64,000 nucleotides of DNA. Origin: Zygnema cylindricum. Its lineage: Eukaryota > Streptophyta > Zygnematophyceae > Zygnematales > Zygnemataceae. The stretch spans positions 1-64,000 of the forward strand of contig JBBHKE010003090.1 of assembly GCA_037447655.1 (NCBI GenBank), given 5' to 3'. Below are positions 35,676 through 55,707 of this stretch, piece by piece; within the stretch, counting starts at the first letter, position 1; each line of letters begins with the position of its first letter. The notes under the pieces were generated by a model. That model did not search any database. It saw nothing but the letters and a program-made list of their open reading frames with translations, and had not been told where the DNA came from. A program made the position numbers and the translations under genes.

Positions 35676-36550
35676 GTGGGAGAGAGGGAGAGGGAAAGGG
35701 TAGAGATAAGGTGGGAAGAGAGAGGGAGAGGGAAAGGATAGAGACAAGGTGGGAGAGGGAGGGGAAGAGGGAAAGGATAGGGACAAGGTGGGAGAGGGAG
35801 AGGATAAAGAATAATAAAAAGGGAGAGGGAAAAAGGGAGAGAATCTTGTCGAGTCCACTAGAGACAAGGTGGGAGTGAGGGAGAGGGAAAGGATAGATAT
35901 AAGGTGGGAAGGGAGAGGGAGAGGAAATGGATAGAGATAAGGTGGGAAGGGAGATGGAGAAGATAAAGATTAACAAAAAAAGAGAGGGTGAAGGGGAGAG
36001 ACATTGGTCCAATTCACTAGAGACAAGGTGGGAGAGAGGGGAGAGGATAACGGATAATAAAAAAAACTGAATCTAGTCGAGATAAGGTGGGAGAGGGGGA
36101 GAGGAAGAGGATAGAGACAATGTGGGAGAGGGAGAAGGAGAGGGAGAGGATAAAGAATAATAAAAAGGGAGAGGGAAAAGGGGAGAGATATTTTTCTAGT
36201 CCAATACAGACAAGGTGGGAGAGAGGGAGAGGGTAACGGATAACAAAAGGAAGGGAATCTTGTAGAGACAAAGTGGGGGAGGGAGAGGATAAAGAATAAT
36301 AAATAAACGAGTAAGGGGAGAGACATTTGTTGAATCTAGTAGGTAGGAAAGGGAGAAGGAGAGGGTAAAATATAATAAAAAGAGAGGGAGAAAGGGAGAG
36401 ACATTTGTTAAATACAGTGGAGACAAGGTGGGAGAGGGAGAGGGAGAGGATAAAGAATAATAAAAAGAGGGGGAGGGGGAGAGGGAGAAGGAGAGGGAGA
36501 AGGAGAGGGAGAGGCAGAGGTAAGAGGGAGAGCAAGAGGGAGAGTGATCA
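35676..36550 (+). repeat. Echo array of the seventh PDAT exon end in AG-rich DNA
   Basis: The real exon end and donor (CACTAGAGACAAGGTGGGAG, 35663-35682) recurs, donor included, at about 35848-35890, 35998-36045, 36188-36230 and 36400-36440, with a weaker copy near 36320. The copy at 36003 matches about 40 bp of the exon end with one mismatch (ACATTGGTCCAATTCACTAG). The spacers are (GGGAGA)-type purine DNA. At least four copies keep GTGGGA and could act as donors. Confidence 0.9.
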
Positions 36551-37343
36551 GAGAAAGTCGTGTTTTACTTTTTTTTCAACGTCTCTTTACGTTCTTCTTC
36601 CTTTTCCCTCAACATTCCTTCCTCTTTTTTTTATATTTTATATTTTTACATTTTTAATCATTTCCTCCTCTTCCTTCCCTTGCCATCCCTCCCGCTCTCC
36701 TCTCCTCTCCTCTCCCTTTTTTGTCTTTTTAGGCTCCCCGACGCTCCCGACATGGAGGTCTACTGTCTTTACGGAGTCGGGATCCCAACGGAACGGGCTT
36801 ACATATACAAACTCTCTCCGTACAACGACACATGTCTCATTCCGTTCCGTATCGACGCTTCCGTTGACTCGACAAAAGTCAACAGAGAAGAAGTCGGTTG
36901 CTTAAAAGACGGAGTGTACTTTGTAGATGGAGACGAAACTGTACCGGCTTTGAGTGCCGGTTTTATGTGTGCGAAGGGATGGAAAGGGAAGACCCGATTT
37001 AATCCCTCGGGGTCGAAAGTTTATAGTAGGGAATATAATCACGCCCCTCCCTCGAGCTTATTGGAAGGGAGAGGGACGCAAAGTGCGAGTCACGTAGACA
37101 TTATGGGGAATTTTGCGCTAATAGAAGATATTTTGAGAGTCGCGGCGGGAAGTACGGGGGAGGAGATAGGAGGAGATAGGTTTTATTCGAAGATTAACGA
37201 GTGGGCAGAAAATATCGATTTGGAATTGTAAGGTTGTAAAGGTTGTAAGGAGGGGAGAGGAGAGGAGAGGAGGAGGGGGAGGGGAAGGGAGAGGAGGGGA
37301 GGGGAGGGGAGAGGGAGGGAGAGGGGGGGAGGGTGGGGAGAGA

Positions 37344-37415
37344 AGATATCGAAGGAGATCGGTTTTATTCGAAGATTAACTAGTGGGCGGAAAATATGGA
37401 TTTGAAGTTGAGAGG
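37344..37415 (+). repeat. Downstream echo of the end of the PDAT coding sequence
   Basis: About 65 bp at 37347-37412 (GGTTTTATTCGAAGATTAAC, then TAGTGGGCGGAAAATATGGA) copies the last coding segment (37178-37231) with several substitutions, 172 bp downstream of it. It lies in AG-rich DNA beyond the stop codon. Confidence 0.9.
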
Positions 37416-39171
37416 AGAGGAGGGGACAGGAGAGGAGAGGAGAGGAGGGGAGAGAGGAGGGGAGAGGAGAGGATTAATGTAAAATGGTCAAAAAGTATCG
37501 TCGAAGAGAGGTTTCTAGTCGGTTTCGGGGAAAAAAATTCCTGAAACTTTCTTCGAAAACTCGGTTTAAGATTTTATGTGAAAGGTAAAAGAAAGAGAGA
37601 GAGAGAGAGAGAGAGAGGGTGAGAGAGGGAGAGAAAGGCGAGAATTTTGCGGTCAATGGGAAGTTCAACCATTTTCATGTTTTTTCTTTTTTTTTTGTGG
37701 TGTTTTTTTTTTTTAAATTGTCCAATGTTATAGTTTTTTTAACAAAAGTTGTTTAAATATTGCACTATATTTAGGAGAAAAAGGGATTTTAATAAGATTC
37801 TAATTTAGGAAATTGTAACTTTTTTTTATGACAGCAGTGAATTTTAAGTTTTTTTTGCATTAGTTAAAAAGAAAAAAAAAAAAAAAGAAAGAAACGTTGT
37901 AATTGAAAATTTTATGCGAGTGTTGGTCAGTTTTTAGATAAACGATTTGAGGAAAGATATTTCCTTTTTTAATGTTTTTTCTGTTACATGGAAAAAAATA
38001 GCGTAAGAAAAAAAATGAAGGAATGTTGTAATTTTATTTTAATGCTCGATGGAATGATTTGTAAATATTGATGAAAAGGATTTTTCTGCTTTTTTTTTTT
38101 CTTTCTCAATTTGAATGTCGATGTGATTTTTGCGACTCTCATGTTTGTATGTCCTAAAAATACCCTAAAAATCGATGAAAATGTTAAATCTTGAACTATA
38201 AATAGTGTGGATGTTCTTCGGTACTTATTATCTTTATTATTATCATTATTATTATTATTATTTATTTATTCGTTATTATTTTTTTTGTGAAAAATCCGTT
38301 TTTTTTTCTTTTCATCTGTTCTTTTTCTTTTTGCCGTTCAAAAAGATTCAAAAATTTACACATTAATAGAAAGGACTAAAAAATCACAAATTTCATATTT
38401 TATCAGAAATTATTTACAAGTCTTTGAAAGAAAAAACAGGATGAAAAAAAAAATCTTTTAGGAATGTCAATTAATATTTAAAGGGATATTTTTTTTGGGA
38501 AAATTGGAGATTTTCTGAAATTTTTCAGGTAAAGAAATTGCTCTTTCATAAATTTGATTTTTTTCTTTTTCAGAGGAAAGACAAAATGGAGAAGGATTTG
38601 AGCAAGTCTCACGCATTTAAGAAAATGTTTTTACGAAAAATTGATGATATTTTTACAAAAAATTGGAGATGTTTGAAAAAAAAATGGAATTATATTTACA
38701 AAAAAAGAGAAAATGTTACAAGAAGGTTGTTAATTTGAAATCCAGAAGAATGTCTCTACCGAAAATTAAAGACAATTAGAAAAAAGAATATGTGTACGAA
38801 TTTCTTCAATTGTGTTTTTTTAACAAAAAGAGAAGAAAATTATTGCTTACACTAACTGAAATACTACGTAAATTACTCACCCTATCAACATTTCTACAAA
38901 AAAATAAAATAAAACCAAATAAGTCATATTCATTCGATAGTCTTTATTTCCCCAACTTTCCAAAAAAAAAAGAAGGGTTTCCTTGTTTCTCGTCGACTTT
39001 TTCTCGAGGTTCTTTAATCCCCAAGTTTTTTTTTTTTTTTTCGTATTTCCTTTTCTTCAAATCCTTTTTTCATCTCTTTTTTCTCATATCCTATTTTCTT
39101 TAAATCCCTTTTTTCTTTTTTTTTTTTTAAATTTCCTTTTTCCTTTTTTTTTTTTTTTCCTTTTTCTTTTA
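37416..39171. other. Convergent intergenic region between PDAT and ABCG
   Basis: AG-rich to 37640, then AT-rich DNA with T and A homopolymers. The 3' ends of plus-strand PDAT and minus-strand ABCG face each other here. No gene recognised. Confidence 0.6.
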
Positions 39172-47252
<8,081 letters not shown>

Positions 47253-47369
47253 TTGCATGCGTTTTTTCTTTTAGTAAACCTTGCTTTCGTCTTTCGATGT
47301 TTTGTGGTTTTATGGTTAAGGTTTGAAATCGAACAATATTTCTAATATTTTGTTCAAATGTCAAAATGC

Positions 47370-48140
47370 GCGCCAAAAGTCACTTCCCCGTGCGACAGTC
47401 TTTGCGACAGTTTTTGTCTTAGAAATGAGGCGGTCCTGACCGTCCGTCTGGCGGAAATCTCAATCTTGAAAATCGGCGTTAAGTTTGTCGGCCGGCAAGC
47501 CTGTCGCAAAATTTTGATTGCTCGACAGCCGGTCAGCATGTTTTGACAAAGTTTTTTTACCGTTGATTTGGTGTTAGGCTCTGTCGGTTCAACGATTCAA
47601 AATCGTCCACGTCAGCAATATATCTTCCTACTGTAAATTCTTTAGAGGTTTCGGCTTTTGGAAGTTCGAAAACCGTGCGAAGAAGTCGAAGTTTTTTAAA
47701 GTTCGTACAGTCTCGCACGATTCAGCGCACGTAAATAAAAGTATGGGAAGTTTTGCACGGTTTGTGTACTGCAGTCCGCACGGAATATCCGCACAGTATG
47801 TTTACATCCTCCCTTCCCAAGCCTGTCTCCAGCTGGGATCCACTCTGAAGTCAGTGTCAAGTTTGACGGCCGGCAAACCTGTCGCAAAATTTCGATTGAC
47901 CGACAGCCCGTCAGAATGTCGGTGACTTAATATTTTACCGTTGACTTGCTGTTCGAATGTGTCCAAAATGAACGAACCAGAATCCTTTACGTCCACCACA
48001 ATACGATCTTACGACGAATCTTTGGGAATCTTTTGGAGTTCGGAGAGTTCGCAAAGCCGCAAATTGTGCAAAGAATTCCCAGTTTTTCAAAATTTCGTGC
48101 GGTTTTGTTGGGTGTACGAATCATTGCACGCAAATTTATA
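47370..48140. repeat. Left arm of the inverted duplication upstream of the ABCG pair
   Basis: Contains two direct copies of a unit with GGCCGGCAAGCCTGTCGCAA (47490; variant at 47866), each followed by a GTTGACTTGCTGTTCGAATG-like word. The reverse complement of the same two-unit arrangement is found at 57100-57270 and 57480-58600, upstream of the other ABCG gene. GCGCGCCAAAA next to CGACAGTCTTTGCGACAG (47368-47412) likewise matches 58640-58695 inverted. Confidence 0.8.
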
Positions 48141-48276
48141 GTACTAAATTACAGTCGTTCTTCTGTTTCAGACCTTCCCTCGCTTCTTTTGTCGCCATTG
48201 TGTGTTCTCATGCTACATTCATAACTCGACTAGTGCAATTAAATTTGAAAAGTCTTCCAAGTTGGGATTTATATTA

Positions 48277-48480
48277 CACCGTGTATCGCTATTAGTGTTA
48301 ATATTTTTTTCGCCAATTAAAACATCTTTTCTCCTTACACACTCGTCCGATTTTCAATTTAAGACCGTCAATCGGAAGCTGAGAATCTGACCTTTCAATC
48401 GAAATCGTCAGATCTAAAAACAGACATGCGTGGACGGAGAAAAGATGTTTAAAGAGACGAAGAAAATATTAACACTGTAG
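48277..48480. mobile_element. TA-flanked MITE (family copy 2)
   Basis: Starts CACCGTGTATCGCTATTAGT after TA, then AAAACATCTTTTCTCC. The 3' half has the inverse GGAGAAAAGATG and ATTAACACT. Its right end is less well preserved than in the copy at 56605. Confidence 0.7.
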
Positions 48481-48540
48481 TTTTAGGGTTCAGAATCAGA
48501 TCCAGGTCATTGTTGGGATTCTGGAGGAAAAAGGTGTACA

Positions 48541-48670
48541 TTCAGGTTTAGGGTTAGGGTTAGAGTCAGCGTTAGGGTTAAGATTAGATTAAGGGTTAGG
48601 ATGAGAGTCAGGATTAGGTTTGAATTTTAGGTCAGAGTTAAATTCCACGTCAGGATTACGTTTAGGTTTT
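48541..48670. repeat. Degenerate GGTTAGGG-type (telomere-like) patch
   Basis: GGTTTAGGGTTAGGGTTAGA followed by GTTAGGGTTAAG and diverging TTAGG words over about 120 bp. Too degenerate to call a telomere. Confidence 0.5.
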
Positions 48671-50790
48671 AGAAGGAAAATAAAGTGTGTTTGAGAGGAG
48701 AGGAGAGGAGCTGGGGGAAGGAGAGAGGGAGAGAGGGAAGGAGAGAGGGAGAGGAGGGAGAGGGCGGAAAGGAGAGCGGAGAGGAGAGGAGAGGAGAGGA
48801 GAGGTGATTGTGGTTAATGAAGGCGTGAGCCGAATTTGAGCAATTCAATTTTGATTACATCAGGATTTAATTTTGGATAAAATATATACTACATTGAGGT
48901 GATGCGTTAAGAAGTATTCATAATTGCTTTTGATTCGACATTGATGTTTAAAATTTTGGATGTCAGAACAAGTACATCACCCATCGTTATTAGAGTTTAT
49001 CACTTGTTAGTAGTGTTGCATATTGAAGGGGTTTTGCCAAATTGTTTGTGTTCTGATTTAGGAGTCTCCATGACCAATTTATTGGCGCAATGTATTGTAT
49101 TGGCGATAATCGCGATTTATCGATATCGATATCGCGATGTCAACCATATTGACGGACATCCGTACATTTCATACATTCCGCACTCTGTACATGACGTTCA
49201 AGCATCTAAAATACCTTCAATTTATAAATATATCGGTCGACCATCGCTATTTACCGACGATGTAATGAAATTTCGAGGTTTGAACTTCCCCATAGCAAGA
49301 CCAAAAAAAAAAAAAACCTGAAAAACTGAAATTGCGATTATTTTTCTGAAATTGCGATGTATTGCGATTTCAGTTCAGATGCAACTCTACTAAAAAAATT
49401 GTTGTGTGCGTTTGGAAATAAATCCATCTTTGCTAGATATGCATTACGGAGGGAGATTTACCATTTCGTGGACCCTGCACCCGTCCATATAGCATTAAGC
49501 GGGGGGAAACGTGCCCAACCATTATTCGTGAATACATGAATGGAGACTTGACAAAATTCTATTCCCTGAACCCTGGTGTGTATTGTGGTCGTATCCGGCT
49601 ATATTCCGACGTTGAGAACACTTTTCAGCAAGAGGTGAGAGTAATTTTAAAACATCAATATTAATCTCACTTCTTAATGTCCAATGCATAACAAACTTCA
49701 GTTATTTGAAAACATAAAAATTTTATTGTTGCCTTTTAAATGTTGATTGGCACAAGGTTTTCCTCATTCATACCTGCGATTTGCACGTTTATGATATAAC
49801 CTCTTTCGTGATTAGGCGTGACAGATAAGTATTATGGATGCGAGAATAACGTGGTTTTGACAATCTCCTATACTAAACAATTTAGCCCTTTGTGGTTGCC
49901 TTTTGTCATTAAACTAGGGTGCGTATTTCTACTGCACTAAGTCCATCTATTGTGGCTCATAATGTTCACAATGGGTGTTGTATCTCTTGTGCCTCCAGGT
50001 TTGCTTAGACAGTGTGGACCTTGGAGGTGCATTAGCAGGATGCAGCGAGACAACTGTCACATTGGCAACCTCACACACTTGCAACATTTTGGCTACCACT
50101 TACTTCAAAGATGATCCTACGACAAAAATTATACCTGCATCCTTTCGCACTTTAAATAAGTTTGCATGTACCAGCAGTGCACTTGACACTATACGTGCAA
50201 ATGCCAAAAGCGCTAAGATAACACCTAAAATTTGTATTCCAAAACTGAGATGAGAGTAAATGGCAAGCTTAGGTCAATGTTACAAAGAAGAAAATTGATT
50301 TCTTCCAGATTCTTTCGAAGGATGTTCTTTATAGGTACTTTTTAGTTTTTTAGTCACTTATTTTTTTGCTTTCTGCTGAAAAGTTTTAAGACTGTTTTAA
50401 GACTGAAAGTTTTAAATTTTATTACTTATTCATGCTTTTGTACTGGATGACACTTGCGAATTCCAATTCCTTACTAGCTTCAGTGCGAATTTGCAAGACA
50501 CTGCTAGGAATTCGGAAATTGATTTTACAACCGCTTTGTAGTTCTGGTCACTTGTTATTTTTGAATGACGATATCACAACTCTTTGAAGTAAGAATTTGT
50601 AGACCAATATTGATAAATTTAGGATTTAATACTGCTCATGTACACTTTTGAGTTGTTACTTATTTGCGAATTGGGGTTCTGTATTTACTTTCAAACAGGA
50701 AGAAACAAATCATTGCTAAGTCTTCAAGACTTATTTAATAGCTACTTAAAATTTTTGCACTATTGGACAGTGTTTTTGAGTGTATTTTGG
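48671..50790. other. Spacer with AG tract and unidentified open fragments
   Basis: An AG-rich patch (48690-48805) is followed by AT-rich DNA. Around 49435-49634 there is a mixed-codon stretch reading HFVDPAPVHIALSGGKRAQP and, in another frame, DLTKFYSLNPGVYCGRIRLY before a GTGAGA donor-like site. It does not look like simple repeat, but I recognise no family. Nothing else is supported. Confidence 0.35.
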
Positions 50791-50879
50791 ATTTGCATTA
50801 CTTGAATTGGCTTGTAAAAGCGTATTTTGGCCAAAATTGTAGGACCGGGCTTTTACAAAATATGTCAAAATTGAAGAAA

Positions 50880-51778
50880 ATACCAAAATTGTAGAAAATG
50901 CCCAAATGACAAAAAATGCTCATATTACAAAAAATGATGAAACTTGAAAAAATGCCAAAATTGCCAAAAATGCCCATATGAAAAATTGAAAACCCGAAAT
51001 GGCCAAATAGCCCAAATTGCCCAAATTGCCCAAAATGCCCAAAATGCCCAAATTTTGACAAAATGCACAAAACACCCAAAAAACCCAAAATGCCCAAAAT
51101 GCCTCAAATGCCCAAATAGCCCAAATTACCAAAATGCCCAAATGCCCAAATAGCCCAAATTGCCAAAAATACCCAAAATACTCAGAATGCCCAAAATGCT
51201 CAAATTGCACAAAATGCCCATATAGTCCAAAATGCCCAAAATGCCCAAAATGCCCAAAATGCCCAAAATGCCCAAAATGCCCAAAATGCCCAAAATACCC
51301 AAAATACCCAAAATGCCCAAAATACCCAAATTGCCAAAAATGCCCAAAATGCCCAAAATACCCAAATTGCCCAAAATGCCCAAAATGCCCAAAATGCCCA
51401 AAATGCCCAAATTGCCCAAAATGCCCAAAATGCCCAAAATGCCCAAATTGCCCAAAATGCCTAAAATATCCAAACTACGCAAAATGCCCAAAATGCCCAA
51501 AATGCCTAAAATGCCCAAAATACTCAAATTTCCCAAAATGCCTAAAATGCCCAATATGCCAAAAATACTCAAATTGCCCAAAATGCCCAAAATACCCAAA
51601 ATGCCAAAAATGCCCAAAACGGCCAAAATACCCAAAATGCTTAAATTGCCAATAATAACCAAAATACTCAAATTGCCCAAAATGCCCAAAATGCCCAAAT
51701 TGCCCAAAATACTCATATTGCCTAAAATGCCTAAACTGCCCAAAATGCCCAAAATGCTCAAAATGCCCAATTTGGGAA
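50880..51778. repeat. (CCCAAAATG)n minisatellite, about 0.9 kb
   Basis: Roughly ninety imperfect 9-10-bp units, variants CCCAAAATG, CCCAAATTG and CCCAAAATA, most regular at 51230-51480. Because the unit is near 9 bp, several frames stay open (Pro-Lys-Met, Cys-Pro-Lys; Gly-Ile-Leu on the minus strand), giving spurious ORFs up to 229 codons. Confidence 0.95.
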
Positions 51779-52053
51779 AAAATGACAGCTTGAGAGTTGA
51801 GACCAGAGGTCGCAAAAGTCAAAATTTTACATAACCGAAACCTACCGTTATTTTTTTTTCAAAATCTGAGTAACCGACGCCCGACCGGGTTATGTCACGC
51901 TTCCACGCTTCAATTTGTTAACCGTTAACCGACTGGCGTTTACAAAAATAAAAGTTAACAGAAACTCAATTTCTCGCGACTAACTGTACCCGCCCGTAAC
52001 CGAAAAGGTACAAAATTACAACGCTCGTTGTTATTAGCGTTAAGTATTCATTA

Positions 52054-52539
52054 CACCGCGAATCTCAATTAACGTAAATAAATAATTAATGTTATCCATC
52101 CTAATTTAGATTTTTTCGTTTTTTCAAAAAAAAGTTTTACTCAAGTTTATCAATAACTCTAATTTGGGTTTCTGTCCGTAAGAATTATCCGCTTTGAAAA
52201 TCTTTTAGGTACACGTACAGAATCTGACAAATGTACAATTTCACGTCATTATGACGTTTGCACTACGTGGTTTGTGAAAACGCAGTTACATGACTACGGC
52301 ATGTATTAAATCATTTTTTGTACTTTTTTTGTTAATACGGTACAATTTTGTACAGTCAGACACCGATCCTAAGCCACACTATTTAAAACGGCACTATAAT
52401 AGAGTTGTTAACGCTAATTCAAAAAGTACCTTAAATAATGTAAAGAAAAATTTAGAGTTATTTACTCTTTTTAAGGTTTTTGGGTCAAATTTCGTGGTGA
52501 CAGAATTAGCGTTAATAATGGTAATTACGATTCGCGGTG
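52054..52539. mobile_element. TA-flanked MITE (family copy 3)
   Basis: Starts CACCGCGAATCTCAATTAAC after TA and ends GGTAATTACGATTCGCGGTG before TA. It is longer (486 bp) than the other copies and carries internal DNA without a transposase frame. Confidence 0.7.
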
Positions 52540-53506
52540 TAGTGTTAATGGAAAATTATGATTAATAATACTATTTGATGCAAGGAGACGTGGCAGGTTA
52601 TAGTCCACACCTTTAATCTAACAAGTTTTTCGTTTTTTTTTATTGTTGTATATGGTTCCACAATTTTCTCAATTAGAAGAGGGTCAAATTGACCACAACC
52701 GCAGTCGTCTCTATCGCGTATGTACTCAAAAGTAAGATTTTTTTTTCTAACTTTAAATTTTGTATCTTTTTAAATTAGAAATATACATTTGTTGCACAAG
52801 CATTGTGTTTGATAAATATACATTGTGTTTGTTACTTAGAAATTGATGTTTTTGACGCAAAAGAGAGGGAGAGAGAGAGAGAGAGAGAGTTGTTATTTTT
52901 GGCTATAAGTAGTAGCAACATATTAACACTAATAACAATGAGTGGTGTAGTGGTACATCTCGCTTTGCAAAAAAACAGCTCGTGTGCCTCTTCTTTTTAC
53001 TATTTTGTCTTTTTGCAGTTTCCCTTTACGAATTTTTTTTTCCTCGACAGTCACCTCTTTCAAGAGAATTGTTCCTAATTTTGCGTGTAACTCTTAGATT
53101 AATGCTTAAACTCTTATATTAATGTTTATTCTCTCGCAAATCTATTTTTTTTGCTACAATTTTTGGACAGTTTTTCTTTTGACTACGATACTATGTTATG
53201 AATTATGCAAAAAAGGTAAAGTTTTAATTATGTATATTTAAAAAAAAAATCATAGTTTTTCACATAGAAAGTCAATTAACAAAAAACACATTGTGATGAT
53301 CAACCTCAAACTTCAAAATTACACAAAATCTATAAATCTAAATACGGTATAAATCGTGCGCTTTAGTAATTTGGTAAAAATAAGCATTCCGGTAAAAAAA
53401 AAAAAAAAAAACTAAAAAAAAATAAAAAAAAAAAAAAGAAAAAAATATATATAAATAATACTAAAAAATTAATAATAATTAGAAAACAAAACAAAACAAA
53501 AAACTA

Positions 53507-55707
53507 TGCATTTAAAAGATCTCGGTTGGATCTAACACACAAAAGATCACTAACAATTAAAGCCGCTAGTGAGCTCCTCTTCTTTGTTATCGTGTTCCCG
53601 GCATCCAAAAAATTGCATTCATACATGGAGCTAGAAGTCAGAATAGCTAGAATAGATCTAGCAACACCGGCTAGAATAGGAAATCCTCCATCTTTCGCAC
53701 GTACATTGATTTTTTTTTTCACCATTCAAGTATGTTAAAGTTCAATCTTTTGTCGTTGGTTAATTTTAAATCAAAATAACCTTTCAATTCGTCACTAACG
53801 AGCGTTTTTTTGTCGGTTGTAATAAAAACCTCATTTTTCGTCATCGCTCTCACCAAAAAAATTGTGGAAATCGTCCATACTCTGCGATGTTTTTCATACG
53901 TCATCACCAAGGTTGTCTGCGAGTTCTCGAAGTTTGACCATCGCGCTTTCAATTTCGGTTTTCGATACCCCAATTATTTCAAGCTTTTGTTTTTGTCGAG
54001 GATCTAAGAGAGCCGCGATAATATGATACTCATGAAGGCCCCACTTTGGTAGCGTAAATTTCATAAAAAGTTCTTTCAAATTTTGCAAGTTTGGGGAATC
54101 GACCGGGCATTCTTTCTCACCGTCATTGTAAGATGTTTTTCTTATCTTACAATGGCTATGGAGAGACAACAGTTTAAACAAAACCAAATGTAAACTTGGT
54201 TCTTTGAATTTTTCCAACTTTAGGGTCGCTTCTTGAAACCTTTCCAAAAATCGTATAAGTTAGGAAAGGTGAGTCTTATCGATACTAGCAAAAAGTATCA
54301 ATTTATTTTTTACTTAAGCGATTGGTCCTATCTCATTGAATGCATCGTAAATGCTCTTAAGCATTCGGAGCAAAGAATTCCACCGCGTTGCGTTTTCTTC
54401 TTTTAAAGTGTTTTTCAAAATATTTTGTAAATTACTCTTTTTGTAAAACATGACCAAAGATTTTCACGCGTCAATTAGATCAAACAATTCAAGAACTGTA
54501 TTTTTTGGAAGTTCCACTCTTGTTCAAAATTGTTGTCACAGTTGTAGCAATTTTATGGTCCGCACAAGGTATCCAAGTAAACATACTCAGTAGACCTTCA
54601 GCGGCACACATGTTAGAGCCACTGTCGGTAACAACAACGCAACGATTTTGCAAAACATCAAATTGGACATTTCAAAATTGGTCAAACAATTTTTGAAAGC
54701 CGTTAAAACATTTTCCACGGTATATTTTTCCTCCGGAAAATGATGTGCTTCAAGCGTCCGTGCATGAAGTTTAAATTCTTTGTCAATAAAATGAGCGGTT
54801 TCTGACATGAATGAAGTTCTTTTTATGGTCTCGGTCTAGAGATCGATCGTAAATGCGACAAAAATATTGTTATCAATATTTTCTTTAAGTTTTGGGATGA
54901 TCAAATTACCAATATCTTTGGCATAAGATATAATGTAGTTTTTTACGCTATTGACGGACGGGAGTAGCTAGTCAATGTCAACACTTTTGTTGGACGAAAC
55001 ACCAACATCAAATAATGCTTGACAAAATGCTTGAAAACCTGGGAACAGAAAAAAAAGAAAAAAAAATTATCATACAACTACTAACCACGATCAATAAATA
55101 AGGTTTATACGAAAACAACATCATGACAAACCAACTAATAATAAAAAAATAAAAATAAGCGTACGAATATAAATTATAGATGAAAAAATAGTGATGAAGC
55201 TCAAGAATATAAATTTATTAACAAAAAAAATTATAATGACATATACATTAAAGCCATCCTAAATGGAATTCAAAATAACTTATACCTGAACCGTCGACCA
55301 TCAAAAATGGTCGAAGGTCCTCGCAACACATCAACGCCACCATTTTCGCAATTTTTTTTTTTGTCACTCGTTTTCGCCTTCGTTTTTGAAAGAAACTTAC
55401 GAAGAAGTCCTCTAGAACTATCCGTGTCGGCCAAAGCTGGACATATGTGAGTGTTAATTGTTGAAGTACCGTTTGTTGACTTGTATTGATAAACTATGAA
55501 ACATGTATTACAAGCCACAAAACCTCCCCCCTTTACTATGTATTTGTTTGATGTTTTAGTTTCATAGACATGTTCAAATTTTTTCCAAGAACTTGAAGTG
55601 GCCGTGCTTTCTTTCACTAGGTAATACTAAGCAATTTCACCATTTTTTGATTTTTGAAGTCCGTTTTGGATTTTAGTTTTAAGAGAAGCGAGAAAGCTTT
55701 TCTCCAT
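53507..55707 (-). pseudogene. hAT-family transposase, dead
   Basis: The minus-strand frame starts MEKSFLASLKTK at 55707 and meets a TAG at 55629-55627. It continues into a BED zinc finger (VACNTCFIVYQY followed by INTHIC, about 55520-55440). A likely intron removes about 55285-55045. Next come a region with further stops (54990-54840), the segment FIDKEFKLHARTLEAHHFPE (54780-54720), HIIAALLDPRQKQKLE (about 53990) and the C-terminal hAT dimerisation domain (FPILAGVARSILAI, then TITKKRSSLAALIVSDLL, 53690-53540). Domain order fits a full-length hAT transposase; multiple stops and shifts show it is inactive. No matching terminal repeats were found, and its relation to the two non-autonomous hAT elements cannot be decided. 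Confidence 0.8.

Larger units (their letters stand above)
26386..37231 (+). pseudogene. PDAT1: Phospholipid:diacylglycerol acyltransferase, 5'-truncated and frame-damaged
   Basis: Eight exons: 26386-26608, 29165-29218, 31205-31437, 32393-32677, 33384-33458, 34908-35024, 35521-35675 and 36733-37231. They cover roughly the last 545 residues of plant PDAT, an ER enzyme that moves an acyl chain from phospholipid to diacylglycerol to make triacylglycerol. Clear landmarks are CWMEHMVLDNETGLDPPGI, the nucleophile motif VVPHSMGS (third exon), TMSMIPKGGDTIWGGLDW, DVWTEY, NPLETRLPDAPDME, YGVGIPTERAY, the acid motif DGDETVPALSAG and SHVDIMGNFALIEDI. Missing: the 5' exon with cytosolic tail, membrane anchor and the region before CWMEH. 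Exon 3 has three +1 homopolymer changes within about 75 bp (near 31343, 31365 and 31400) that together restore phase; exon 4 lacks one base, most simply in the T run near 32645. All splice sites look good. Either it is a young pseudogene or an assembly with homopolymer and joining errors. Confidence 0.85.

Noticed and set aside
23709-37231. A functional ALG14-PDAT fusion protein
   Set aside because: ALG14 exon 2 ends in phase 0 while the first PDAT exon needs phase 2, so direct splicing reads a different frame that stops near 26600. Both proteins would also lack essential parts.
48941-49321. A 126-codon open frame
   Set aside because: It crosses ATCGATATCGAT-type repeat words and ends in poly-Lys from an A run; no family resemblance and no splice or start support.
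50880-51778. CRISPR array
   Set aside because: Units are contiguous 9-10-bp repeats without unique spacers, and the genome is eukaryotic.
51126-51834. Long Gly-Ile-Leu and Pro-Lys-Met repeat proteins
   Set aside because: By-products of a 9-bp minisatellite; open on both strands and without start context or other domains.
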